Below are positions 7,135-15,425 of a stretch of 64,000 bases of DNA, one piece after another. How positions within the stretch are numbered: position 1 is the stretch's first letter; each line of letters begins with the position of its first letter. The stretch spans positions 248,001 to 312,000 of the forward strand of contig OZ243946.1 in NCBI GenBank assembly GCA_965214285.1, given 5' to 3'. The notes beneath the pieces are model-generated. The model was not told the DNA's origin and searched no databases. It worked only from the letters and a program-made list of their open reading frames with translations. Origin of the DNA: G963422745 sp965214285 (GTDB taxonomy: Bacteria; Actinomycetota; Acidimicrobiia; Acidimicrobiales; Aldehydirespiratoraceae). A program made the position numbers and the translations under genes.

Positions 7135-9514
7135 CGTCCGCCGCGGTCGCCACAATCGAGCGGCGGTCGTAGGCGGCGACCGGGCCCGCCAGCTCGACGG
7201 CAGCCTCGACCATGTCCGGCGCGAACGACGAAGGACCCACGCGGAACGTGAACGAGCCGGGCTCGGTCGCCAGGGTCATGTCGAGCCTGTGGAAGGCCAG
7301 TCGGCTGGGGTGCACGGTGAAGCTCACGGTTCGGGCCTGGCCGGCGGGGACGGTCACCCGGCGGAAGCCGACGAGCTCGCGGATCGGCCTGGCCACGGAG
7401 GCGACCTCGTCGGTCACGTAGAGCTGGACCACCTCGTCGCCGTCGCGATCCCCCGTGTTGGCGACATCGACTGAGATCGTCGTGGGCTCGGTCGTGGAGC
7501 CCGCAGCGACCGTCGCCTCGCTGTAGGCGAAGTTGGTGTAGGACAGGCCGTGGCCGAACCAGTACAGCGGCTGCACGTCGCCGTCGATGTAGCTGCCGTA
7601 GAACTCGGAGCGGTCGCCGCGGCGCCTCATGTCGTGATGCAGCGGCAGCTGCCCGACGTGTCTGGGCAGCGTGACGGGGAGCCGTCCGGCGGGGTTGGCT
7701 GCGCCGCTGAGGATGTCGGCGATGCCGTTGCCGCCTTCTTCCCCCGGCGGGATCGACCACAAGAGGGCGTTGGCCGCCTCTGCCTCACGGGCAAGCGTGT
7801 GCGCCCGGCCGCTGATGACCACCACCACGGTGGGGGTGGCGCAGGCGGCGACGGCTGCGACCAGCTCGGGCTGCACGCCGGGCAGGTCGAGGCTCATGGC
7901 GTCGCGGGCCTCGCCGACGGTGGTGTCGGGCAGGAGCCCGGACTTGGCGCCGACGAAGACCACGGCCACATCCGCAGCCTGCGCCGCGGCGACGGCCGCC
8001 GCGATCGCTGAGCGGTCGTCGCCGTCGTGGGCGCAGCCGAGGCTGTGGCTGACGTCGGCGTGCGGGAAGGCGGCCCTCAGGCCTTGCAGCGGCGTGATGT
8101 GGTCGGTGTAGTACGGCCCCGGCTTGAACGAGCCGCCCGACTCGGGGAGCTGATCGGCCCCTCTGCCGGCGGGTGCTGCGCCTACGGCCTCGAGCCCTTC
8201 GAGAATCTCGGGCGCGTCGCGCTTGAAGATGATCTCGACGTGGGCCGGGTAGTGGTAGTCGCCCTGCAGCAGGCGCCGGTCGTCGGCGTGAGGGCCGATC
8301 ACGGCGATCGTCTTGACGGCCGGGTCCAGCGGGAGCACGCCGTCGTTGTGCAACAGGATCGTGCCCTCGGCGGCGGCTCGACGCGCCAGCGCCCGCTGCT
8401 GGGGCGTGTCGAAGACCTCGAGCGCCGCGGCCGGGTCTACATAGGGGTTCTCGAACAGGCCGAGCTGCAGCTTCTGGACCAGCACCCGCTCGCAGGACTC
8501 GTCGATGATCGCCTCGTCGAAGCGGCCCGCGCGCACCGCCGCCGGCAGATGCAGGTAGCAGTCGAGCAGCGGCAGCTCCACGTCGAGCCCAGCGCTGAGC
8601 GCCTGCAGCGCCGCCTCGGCGGCGTCCGCGGCTGTCATCTGGTTGAGGTACAGCTGATTCACCGAGAAGTAGTCGGCGGTGAAGGTGCCCTCGAAGCCGA
8701 GCTCGCCGCGCAGCAGGTCGCCGATGATCTCGCGGCCGGCGATCACCGGGACGCCGTCGATCGACGAGTAGCTGTTCATCATCGAGGCCAGGCCGGCCTC
8801 GCGGATCGCAGCGGCGAACGGCTCGGCGTAGACCTCTCGCAGCTCGCGCCCGCCGAGATGGACCGGGGCGTGGTTGCGCCCGCCGATCGGCGCGGCGTAG
8901 CCCAGGAAGTGCTTGCCCGTGCACACCACCCCGCCAGCGAGGTCGTCGGTCTGAAGGCCCTTGACGTAGGCGACGCCCATGCGCGCGCACAGCTCGGGCG
9001 ACTCGCCGTAGGTCTCCTCGACTCGGCCCCAGCGAGGGTCGCGGGCCACATCGAGCACCGGCGCGAGGTTGTGGCGGGCGCCCACTGCGAGCATCTGGGT
9101 GCGGATCACCTCGGCGACATCGGTCATCAGCGCGGTGTCCCAGGTGGCGGCGAGGCCGAGCCCGTGGGGGAAGACGGTGGCGCCGCGGTGCAAGAACCCG
9201 GCGACGGCCTCTTCGTGGACGACCGCGGGTATGCCCAGACGGGTGCGCTCGACCAGCACCCGCTGGATGCTGTTGGCGATCTCCGCCGACTCGTCGGCGA
9301 GCAGCCCGGTGCTGGCGCCGATGCGGGTGATCTGGCCGATGCCGTCAGCGAGCTGCTCGCCGGCTCTTGCGGGATCGAAGACGTCGTCGACGACGAGCCC
9401 GGGCAGCCAGATCGCGCCGAGCTGGGCGACCTTCTCCTCGAGGGTCATCCGCCCGATCAGGTCGGCGACGCGCTCGCTGATCGTCGCTGAGGGGTTCTTG
9501 TAGAGATCGCTCAC
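7115..9514 (-). CDS. Glycoside hydrolase family 3 (beta-glucosidase/xylosidase type)
   Basis: A retaining beta-glycosidase of family GH3. From the amino end: a TIM-barrel domain with RDPRWGRVEETYGESP, the substrate-contact motif GKHFLGY (about residue 200) and the nucleophile Asp281 in FTADYFSV; then the alpha/beta sandwich domain; then a fibronectin-III-like C domain ending in VTVPAGQARTVSFTVHPSRLAFH. It has no signal peptide, so it probably acts on imported oligosaccharides or glycosides in the cytoplasm. GTG 9514 is chosen as start because AAGGAGG lies 5 nt upstream; a longer frame starts at GTG 9544 without a good site. About 799 residues is normal. The sugar specificity is not readable. 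Confidence 0.92.
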   Translation of the reverse strand: MSDLYKNPSATISERVADLIGRMTLEEKVAQLGAIWLPGLVVDDVFDPARAGEQLADGIGQITRIGASTGLLADESAEIANSIQRVLVERTRLGIPAVVHEEAVAGFLHRGATVFPHGLGLAATWDTALMTDVAEVIRTQMLAVGARHNLAPVLDVARDPRWGRVEETYGESPELCARMGVAYVKGLQTDDLAGGVVCTGKHFLGYAAPIGGRNHAPVHLGGRELREVYAEPFAAAIREAGLASMMNSYSSIDGVPVIAGREIIGDLLRGELGFEGTFTADYFSVNQLYLNQMTAADAAEAALQALSAGLDVELPLLDCYLHLPAAVRAGRFDEAIIDESCERVLVQKLQLGLFENPYVDPAAALEVFDTPQQRALARRAAAEGTILLHNDGVLPLDPAVKTIAVIGPHADDRRLLQGDYHYPAHVEIIFKRDAPEILEGLEAVGAAPAGRGADQLPESGGSFKPGPYYTDHITPLQGLRAAFPHADVSHSLGCAHDGDDRSAIAAAVAAAQAADVAVVFVGAKSGLLPDTTVGEARDAMSLDLPGVQPELVAAVAACATPTVVVVISGRAHTLAREAEAANALLWSIPPGEEGGNGIADILSGAANPAGRLPVTLPRHVGQLPLHHDMRRRGDRSEFYGSYIDGDVQPLYWFGHGLSYTNFAYSEATVAAGSTTEPTTISVDVANTGDRDGDEVVQLYVTDEVASVARPIRELVGFRRVTVPAGQARTVSFTVHPSRLAFHRLDMTLATEPGSFTFRVGPSSFAPDMVEAAVELAGPVAAYDRRSIVATAADVTDPDA

Positions 9515-9631
9515 TTGGGCCTCCTTGCCCTCCTTGTCTGGCACCTTGCCCGGACGCTCTTGCCTGGCGGCGGCAGCGGACGCCAGGCTCTCAGAAATCG
9601 GCGCTCGGGTCCGAATGCGAAACCCGCCGGG

Positions 9632-9656
9632 TACAATTTGCCAGTAGAACTAGCAA
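9632..9656 (+). promoter_or_regulatory. Promoter -10 with overlapping inverted-repeat operator
   Basis: TACAAT (9632-9637) is a good -10 hexamer. It is followed at once by the imperfect inverted repeat TTGCCA-N7-TAGCAA (9638-9656), which would cover the transcription start. A second possible -10, TAGAGT, is at 9674-9679. The repeat has the size and symmetry of a TetR-type operator and matches a second site at 14512. It lies upstream of the haloalkane dehalogenase operon whose last gene is a TetR regulator. No experimental support. Confidence 0.45.
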
Positions 9657-9777
9657 AAGATCGTCCGCCGGGGTAGAGTCGATGCTGCCGTCCCGGTCCG
9701 GGCACTGCCCCATCACACAGGCACGCCAGGACCACAGGCACACCCAGGCCCGTCAGGCACACCCGAGGAGGCTCCAG

Positions 9778-10683
9778 ATGCAGACCGTGCGCACACCCGA
9801 CGAGCGTTTCGCCGACCTGCCCGATTTCGACTTCGCCCCGCACTACGCCGAGATACCCGACCAGGACGGCGGCACGCTGCGCGTCCACTGGCTCGACGAA
9901 GGCCCGCCCGACGCCGATCCGGTGCTGCTGCTGCACGGCGAGCCGTCGTGGTGCTACCTGTACCGCCACATGATCCCGCCGCTGGCCGACGCAGGCCATC
10001 GGGTGGTGGTGCCCGACCAGGTGGGCTTCGGCCGCAGCGACAAGCCGACCGAGCCCGGCGACTACAGCTACGCCCGCCACGTGGCCTGGATGTCGAGCCT
10101 GGTCTTCGACGAGCTGGACCTGACCGGCATCACCTTCTTCGGCCAGGACTGGGGCGGCCTCATCGGGCTGCGCCTGCTGACCGCCGAGCCCGACCGCTTC
10201 GCCAGGGCCGCCATCGCCAACACCGGCCTGCCCGACGGCTCCCGGCCGCCGTCGGAGGCCTTCCTGGCCTGGCAGCAGTTCTCCCAGACCGCCGCAGAGT
10301 TCCCGGTGGGCGCCATCGTCAACGGCGCCGCCAACACCGATCTGCCGCCGGAGGTCGTCGCCGCCTACGACGCCCCCTTCCCCGACGACAGCTACAAGGC
10401 CGGCGCCCGCATCTGGCCCAGCCACGTGCCGACCTCGCCGGATGACCCCGAGGCCCCGGCCAACCGGGCCGCCTGGGAAGTGCTGAGAGCCTTCGACAAG
10501 CCGTTCCTGTGCTGCTTCAGCGACAGCGATCCGGTCACCGCCGGCGGCGAGGCACCGTTCGTGCGGCGGATTCCAGGCGCGGCGGGCCAGGCGCACACCA
10601 CGATCGAGGGCGCAGGCCACTTCCTGCAGGAGGACGCCGGGCCGCAGCTCGCGGGGATCCTCATCGACTTCATCGCAGGCTGA
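9778..10683 (+). CDS. Haloalkane dehalogenase (alpha/beta hydrolase)
   Basis: Hydrolytic dehalogenase that replaces a halogen on an alkyl carbon with hydroxyl. The catalytic layout matches the haloalkane dehalogenase family: HGEPSW oxyanion-hole motif, nucleophile Asp124 in FFGQDWGG followed by the halide-holding Trp125, a catalytic acid in the CFSDSDPVT loop (Asp249/251) and His281 in EGAGHFLQED. The start ATG 9778 has GAGGAGG 7 nt upstream; an upstream in-frame extension from 9682 has no ribosome site. At 301 residues it is the family's usual size and it lacks a signal peptide. Epoxide hydrolases share the fold, but the DWGG plus acid after beta-6 pattern favours a dehalogenase. First gene of an operon through the TetR at 13810. 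Confidence 0.85.
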   Translation: MQTVRTPDERFADLPDFDFAPHYAEIPDQDGGTLRVHWLDEGPPDADPVLLLHGEPSWCYLYRHMIPPLADAGHRVVVPDQVGFGRSDKPTEPGDYSYARHVAWMSSLVFDELDLTGITFFGQDWGGLIGLRLLTAEPDRFARAAIANTGLPDGSRPPSEAFLAWQQFSQTAAEFPVGAIVNGAANTDLPPEVVAAYDAPFPDDSYKAGARIWPSHVPTSPDDPEAPANRAAWEVLRAFDKPFLCCFSDSDPVTAGGEAPFVRRIPGAAGQAHTTIEGAGHFLQEDAGPQLAGILIDFIAG

Positions 10684-10769
10684 CCCGACCGGCGAGACGG
10701 GCGCCGCAAGCAACGCACGACGAGACTCCCAAAGACCGAGACTCCCAGAGACACAGAGACACCCACGAG

Positions 10770-11213
10770 ATGGCAACCACTGCACAGAGCGTGAGCATCG
10801 CCCGGCCCGCCGACGAGGTGTGGGCCGTGCTGGCCGACTTCGGCGGCATAAGCGGCTGGGCGCCGGGAGTGGACCACTCCTGTCTGACCACCGAGCAGCG
10901 CCAGGGCGTCGGCACCCGGCGGCGGGCCCAGGTCGGTCGCCACGCAATGCTGGAGCTCGTGGTCGAATGGGCGCCCGGCGAGCGGCTCGCCTATGCCATC
11001 GAGGGCCTGCCGGCCGTCGTCGGCTCGGTAGTCAACGCCTGGGATCTCGACGAGTCCGCGGGCGTCACGACGGTCACGCTGGCGAGCAGCGTCGATGCCG
11101 GGCCCAAGCCGCCGCAGCAGGTCGCCGCCCGCGTGCTCGGGCGGGCCTTGAGCAAGGCGTCGGTCGGCATGCTCGGCGGCCTGAAGCACCGTCTGGAGGA
11201 AGCCGCGCCGTGA
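10770..11213 (+). CDS. SRPBCC (polyketide cyclase/START-fold) family protein
   Basis: A 147-residue protein of the SRPBCC ligand-binding superfamily. It begins with the typical block SVSIARPADEVWAVLADFGGISGWAPGVD and continues with alternating strands and a long carboxy-terminal helix (GLKHRLEEAAP). Such proteins bind hydrophobic small molecules or act as cyclases, but no catalytic residue is evident. ATG 10770 lies 87 nt after the dehalogenase stop. Its stop codon overlaps the sulfatase start (GTGA), so translation is probably coupled. Context suggests a role in binding or processing the substrate of the dehalogenase/sulfatase operon; this is inference. Confidence 0.75.
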   Translation: MATTAQSVSIARPADEVWAVLADFGGISGWAPGVDHSCLTTEQRQGVGTRRRAQVGRHAMLELVVEWAPGERLAYAIEGLPAVVGSVVNAWDLDESAGVTTVTLASSVDAGPKPPQQVAARVLGRALSKASVGMLGGLKHRLEEAAP

Positions 11214-13813
11214 GCCCCGCCGAGAGCCGTCCCGATGTCGTCGTGCTGATGACGGACCAGGAGCGCGCCGCTCCGCCCTATGAGCCCGACGAGCTGACCG
11301 CCTGGCGGCGCCGGAAGCTGCAAGGCGCAGGCTGGTTCTCCGACAACGGGGTCTCCTTCGGGCGCCACTACACCGGCTCGCTGGCGTGCGTGCCCAGCCG
11401 GCCGACGCTGTTCACCGGCCAGTACCCCGACGTGCACGGCGTGACCCAGACCAACGGGCTCGGCAAGGCCGCGGACGACTCGCGGATGCGCTGGCTGCGC
11501 CCCGGCGAGGTGCCGACGCTGGGCCACTGGTTCCGCGCGGGCGGCTACGACACCCGCTACGTCGGCAAGTGGCACATGAGCCACTCCGACCTGATCGACT
11601 CCGCCACCGGCGAGGCGCTGGCCACCCACGACGGCCGCGGCAGCATCGACCAAGCCGCCGTGCAGGCCTATCTCGACGCCGACCCGCTCGACGAGTTCGG
11701 CTTCTCGGGATGGGTCGGGCCAGAGCCCCACGGCGGCGAGGCCCGCCTGTCGGGCCTGGTGTGCGACCCCGTGTACGCCGATCGGGCGGTGGCCTGGCTT
11801 CAGGACCGCTACGCCCGCCGGCGCTCCGGCGATGCGGCGGCGCTGCGCCCGTTCCTGCTGGTGGTGGCCTTCGTCAACCCTCACGACATCGTCTACGCCC
11901 CGGCGTGGCTGGGGCATTTCGGCCCCGACAATCCCTTCGCCGACGACGCCGACAACCCGCCCGAAGTCCCCGCATCGCCGACCGACGACGAGGATCTGGC
12001 GTCCAAGCCGGCAGCGCAGATCGCCTACCGGGCCTCCTACCCGACGACCTACGGGCCGGCGCTGCTGACCGAGCGCGCATACCGCGACCACGCCCCGGCG
12101 TACCGCAGCCTCTACCACCGCCTGCATCTCGCCGTCGACGGCCCGCTGGACCGGGTGCGCCGGGCGGTCACCGAGAACGGGTCGGCCGACGCGGTGCTGG
12201 TGCGCACCTCCGATCACGGCGAGCTGCTCGGCGCTCACGGCGGGCTGCACCAGAAGTGGTTCAACCTCTACGACGAGGCCGTGCGCGTGCCGTTCGTGAT
12301 CGCCCGCAGCGGGGCGCAGGCGACCGCGGCGAGAGCGGTGACCGACGCGCCCACCTCGCACGTGGACCTGGTGCCCACGCTGCTCGCCGCGGCCGGCATC
12401 GACGAGACCGAGACCGCCGAGCAGCTGTCGGGCTCGTTCAGCGAGCTGCACCCGCTGCCTGGGAGCGACCTGATGGGCGTGGTCAACGGCGGCGCGGCGG
12501 ATGCCGACCGCAGCGTGTATGCCATCACCCGGGACAACATGCCCGAGGGCGACTCCGGCGCCAGCGCCCTGGCCCGCCGCAGGGGCCGCGTCGACAAGCC
12601 GCCCGCGCTGCTGCGGATCCAGGTGCCCGCCCATGTGGCCGCCAACTTCGAGAGCATCGTCAGCCGCGTGGCCGACGCCGACGCCGCCGGCGGGGCAGGG
12701 CACCTCTGGAAGATCGTGCGCAGCTTCGACGACCCCGCCACCTGGACCGAGCCCGGCATCCGCCACCTGGCCGCCAACGGCCGCGGCGGCGAGATGTTCC
12801 GCAGCGAGCCGCTGCCGGACCAGTTCGAGCTCTACGACCTCCACGACGACCCGATCGAGACCCGCAACCGCTGCGACGACCCCGCAGCCGCCGAGGTCTT
12901 CGCGCTGCTCGCCGCCCGCCTGGCGGCTGAGCGGGCTCGGGTCGTGCCTGAGCGAAACGAGCCGTGGCCCTATGCCGTGCGCACCCCGACCAAAGGACCG
13001 ACTGTGAAGAAAGCGCCCCCGCCCGCCCGTGTGCTGCGAAAGGCGCTCCGGCGCCTGGGCATGCACCCCGACGACACCGAGACGATCGACGTCGACCTGA
13101 GCGGTCGGCGGGCGCTGGTGATCGCCACCAACCATGCGGTTCTCGACATCGGCAAGCCCACCGGGGTGTTCGCCAGCGAGCTGACCGTGCCCTACTACGC
13201 CTTCTGCGACGCCGGCATGACCGTGGACGTGGCCAGCCCCGAGGGAGGCGTGATCCCGGTGGACCCGCAGTCGCTGCGCTCGGCGATCCGCACCGAGGCC
13301 TGCGATCGCATGCTCGCCGACGACGACCTCAAGGCGAAGCTCAGCGAGTCCGCCGCGGTCGCCGACCTCGACATGGCCGATTACGACATCGTGTACCTGG
13401 CCGGCGGCTGGGGCGCCGCCTTCGACCTGGGCTTCTCCGAGGGGCTCGGCCGCCAGATCACCGCGGCCAACGAACAGGACCGGGTCATCGGCGGCGTCTG
13501 TCACGGCCCGCTGGGCCTGCTTCGGGCGACGGCTCCCGACGGCTCGCCGCTGGTGGAGGGCCGACGCGTCAGCGCTGTGACCGACAAGCAGGTCCGCGAG
13601 TTGGGCATCGACAGCACGCCGCATCATCCCGAGACCGAGCTGCGCAAGCTCGGCGCCGTCTTCGAGAGCGCCACCCGCTTCCGCGATCCCCTCGCCAACC
13701 ACTGGGTGGTCGACGGCAACCTGGTGACCGGCCAGAACCAGAACGCAGCGCCGATGGTGGCACGGGAGATGCTGCGGCTGGCCGCGCAGCGGTCCGAGCA
13801 ACGGTCCGCATGA
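11210..13813 (+). CDS. Type I sulfatase fused to a DJ-1/PfpI-family domain
   Basis: An 867-residue two-domain protein. Residues 1-590 are a type I (formylglycine) sulfatase: VVVLMTDQ metal ligand, signature CVPSRPTLFTGQ with Cys60 as the residue to be oxidised to formylglycine, GKWHMSHSDL, and TSDHGELLGAHGG. After a basic, Pro-rich linker, residues about 620-867 form a DJ-1/PfpI domain with DYDIVYLAGGWGAAFD and the nucleophile elbow GGVCHGPLGLL (Cys764). There is no stop codon between the parts. An internal GTG (13004) with AAAGGA upstream could yield a separate DJ-1 protein. The start GTG 11210 overlaps the previous stop. The sulfatase half resembles choline/alkyl-sulfatase types. The fusion is unusual to my knowledge. 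Confidence 0.85.
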   Translation: MSPAESRPDVVVLMTDQERAAPPYEPDELTAWRRRKLQGAGWFSDNGVSFGRHYTGSLACVPSRPTLFTGQYPDVHGVTQTNGLGKAADDSRMRWLRPGEVPTLGHWFRAGGYDTRYVGKWHMSHSDLIDSATGEALATHDGRGSIDQAAVQAYLDADPLDEFGFSGWVGPEPHGGEARLSGLVCDPVYADRAVAWLQDRYARRRSGDAAALRPFLLVVAFVNPHDIVYAPAWLGHFGPDNPFADDADNPPEVPASPTDDEDLASKPAAQIAYRASYPTTYGPALLTERAYRDHAPAYRSLYHRLHLAVDGPLDRVRRAVTENGSADAVLVRTSDHGELLGAHGGLHQKWFNLYDEAVRVPFVIARSGAQATAARAVTDAPTSHVDLVPTLLAAAGIDETETAEQLSGSFSELHPLPGSDLMGVVNGGAADADRSVYAITRDNMPEGDSGASALARRRGRVDKPPALLRIQVPAHVAANFESIVSRVADADAAGGAGHLWKIVRSFDDPATWTEPGIRHLAANGRGGEMFRSEPLPDQFELYDLHDDPIETRNRCDDPAAAEVFALLAARLAAERARVVPERNEPWPYAVRTPTKGPTVKKAPPPARVLRKALRRLGMHPDDTETIDVDLSGRRALVIATNHAVLDIGKPTGVFASELTVPYYAFCDAGMTVDVASPEGGVIPVDPQSLRSAIRTEACDRMLADDDLKAKLSESAAVADLDMADYDIVYLAGGWGAAFDLGFSEGLGRQITAANEQDRVIGGVCHGPLGLLRATAPDGSPLVEGRRVSAVTDKQVRELGIDSTPHHPETELRKLGAVFESATRFRDPLANHWVVDGNLVTGQNQNAAPMVAREMLRLAAQRSEQRSA

Positions 13814-14478
13814 CCGGCGGCCAGAGCCGAGACGAGCCCGCCGTGGAGACGACCGAGCCTCCTGGGGAGACGACCGGGCCCGCCGGGGAGACGGCCGAGC
13901 CCGTCGACGGGCGCGTCGCCCGCCGACAGCGCAACATCGAGGCGGTGCTCGATGTGGTGCTGGAGATGTTCGCCGAGGACTCGATGGTCCCCACGATCGA
14001 GCAGGCAGCCGCCCGGTCGGGCTTGTCGCTGCGGTCGCTGTACCGGTACTTCGAGGATCCGGCGGAGCTACTCGAGGCCACCATCAAGCGCAGCAACGAG
14101 CGGCTCGTCCCGCTGGCGATGCTCCCGGGGATCGGCGAGGGGCCGCTGGCAGAGCGGATCGACGACTTCGTGGCGATGCGACTGCGGCTGCACGACGCCG
14201 CCGCGCCGGTGTTCCGGGCGACCGTGGTGAACGCGGTGAAACACCGCTCGATCCGTGACGAGCTGATGAGGTCGCGCAACCTCCTGCGCGAGCAGCTCGG
14301 GCTCCAGTTCGCGCCCGAGCTGGCGAAGCTGGCGCCGGCTGAGCGCCGCGGGGCCGAGACCGCGGCCGACATCGTGACCCAGCTCGACTCCATCGACTAT
14401 CTGCGCCGTCATCTGCAGCTCTCGGCTGCGGATACGAGCGCTGTGCTGACCAGTGCCTTGCGCACGCTGCTGGGCTGA
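13810..14478 (+). CDS. TetR-family transcriptional regulator
   Basis: A 222-residue repressor-type regulator. After an unstructured 36-residue Glu/Thr/Pro-rich leader (three TTEPPGET-like repeats) comes a standard TetR DNA-binding region: RRQRNIEAVLDVVLEMFAEDS, then the helix-turn-helix TIEQAAARSGLSLRSLYRYFED. The rest is the ligand-binding helical domain. Its ATG overlaps the sulfatase-DJ-1 stop (ATGA), so it is the last gene of the dehalogenase operon. Candidate operators TTGYCA-N7-TRGCAA lie in front of its own operon (9638) and in front of the next one (14512), which suggests autoregulation and control of the second sulfatase. The inducer is unknown, possibly a halogenated or sulfated compound. 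Confidence 0.88.
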   Translation: MTGGQSRDEPAVETTEPPGETTGPAGETAEPVDGRVARRQRNIEAVLDVVLEMFAEDSMVPTIEQAAARSGLSLRSLYRYFEDPAELLEATIKRSNERLVPLAMLPGIGEGPLAERIDDFVAMRLRLHDAAAPVFRATVVNAVKHRSIRDELMRSRNLLREQLGLQFAPELAKLAPAERRGAETAADIVTQLDSIDYLRRHLQLSAADTSAVLTSALRTLLG

Positions 14479-14511
14479 GCGATGCAGCACCGCCCGACCG
14501 CCCGAGATCTT

Positions 14512-14540
14512 TTGTCACGGTTGATGGCAATAGATACAGT
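14512..14540 (+). promoter_or_regulatory. Promoter with overlapping TetR-type operator
   Basis: TTGTCA (14512-14517) and TACAGT (14535-14540) with a 17-nt spacer make a good sigma-70-like promoter. The -35 is also the left arm of the inverted repeat TTGTCA-N7-TGGCAA (14512-14530), which matches the site at 9638. A repressor bound here would block RNA polymerase. It lies between the TetR gene and the DUF1330/sulfatase operon. Confidence 0.5.
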
Positions 14541-14606
14541 CAGGCGACGCCGCTGACAGGCGACGCCGACGAAGCCGAAGAAGCCAGAGAAGAAAGGCAG
14601 CCGCAG

Positions 14607-15425
14607 ATGCCGGGTTACGGAAAGATCGACGGCGACTACGCCAGACGGATGGCCGGCACCGCACCCGAAGACGACGGGCCGGTGTGGATGGTCAACCTGA
14701 TGCACTACAAGCAGCGAGCCGAGTACGCCGACGGCCGTGCCACGACGCTCAGCGGCCGCGAGGCCGACGACGAGTACACGCCGCTGGGCCCGCTCGCCGC
14801 GGTGGGCGCCGAGATCGTGTTCGCCGCCGACGTGGAGGAACAGCTCATTGGCAGCGACGAGCCTCGCTGGGACCGTGTGGCGGTGGTGCGCTACCCGACC
14901 CGTGCGGCGTTCATGGCGATGCAGGAGCGCGCCGACTTCCGCAAGGCGCACGAGCACAAGGAGGCGGGCATGGCCTCCACCATCGTCATCGGCGCACAGC
15001 CGCTCGACTTCCCCGAGGCTCTGCGCAACCCCGACTGGGCCGAGGTGCCGCACCCGCCCAGCGACGACGACGGCCCCTACACAATGGTGCACGTGATCCG
15101 CTTCCACGACGAAGCCGGCGCAACCGTCACGCCCGAGCGCATGGAGGCCTACCAGGATGTCGCCGGGGCGCTGGCAGGGCCCAACGGCGTGCGCATCGAC
15201 GGCTGGTTCTCCGTGGAGGGCACCATCGTCGGCGACGGCCGGTCGTGGCATCAGGTGCGGTTCAACACCTTCCCGAGCCGCCGTGCGCTGATGGCGGTGG
15301 CCTCGGACCCGGACCGCCGGCAGGCCCATTCCGAGCACCGCGACGCCGCCGTCGCCGACACCTACGGGCTCGGGGTGCGCGCCCGCCTCAACAGGCTTCA
15401 GGCGTCGCTGGGCGACTCCGGATGA
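14607..15425 (+). CDS. Two-domain DUF1330-like (dimeric alpha/beta barrel) protein
   Basis: A 272-residue protein with two similar halves. Each half has the start of a ferredoxin-like barrel: GPVWMVNLMHYKQRAEY at about residue 25 and GPYTMVHVIRFHDEAG at about residue 155. Each ends in a strand/helix with RYPTRAAFMAMQERADF or TFPSRRALMAVASDPDR. This is the layout of DUF1330/EthD-like proteins, many of unknown function. There is no signal peptide. It follows the promoter at 14512 and its stop codon overlaps the ATG of the sulfatase at 15422 (ATGA), so the two are probably made together. Its role could be binding or conversion of the sulfatase product; the sequence alone does not say. Confidence 0.65.
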   Translation: MPGYGKIDGDYARRMAGTAPEDDGPVWMVNLMHYKQRAEYADGRATTLSGREADDEYTPLGPLAAVGAEIVFAADVEEQLIGSDEPRWDRVAVVRYPTRAAFMAMQERADFRKAHEHKEAGMASTIVIGAQPLDFPEALRNPDWAEVPHPPSDDDGPYTMVHVIRFHDEAGATVTPERMEAYQDVAGALAGPNGVRIDGWFSVEGTIVGDGRSWHQVRFNTFPSRRALMAVASDPDRRQAHSEHRDAAVADTYGLGVRARLNRLQASLGDSG

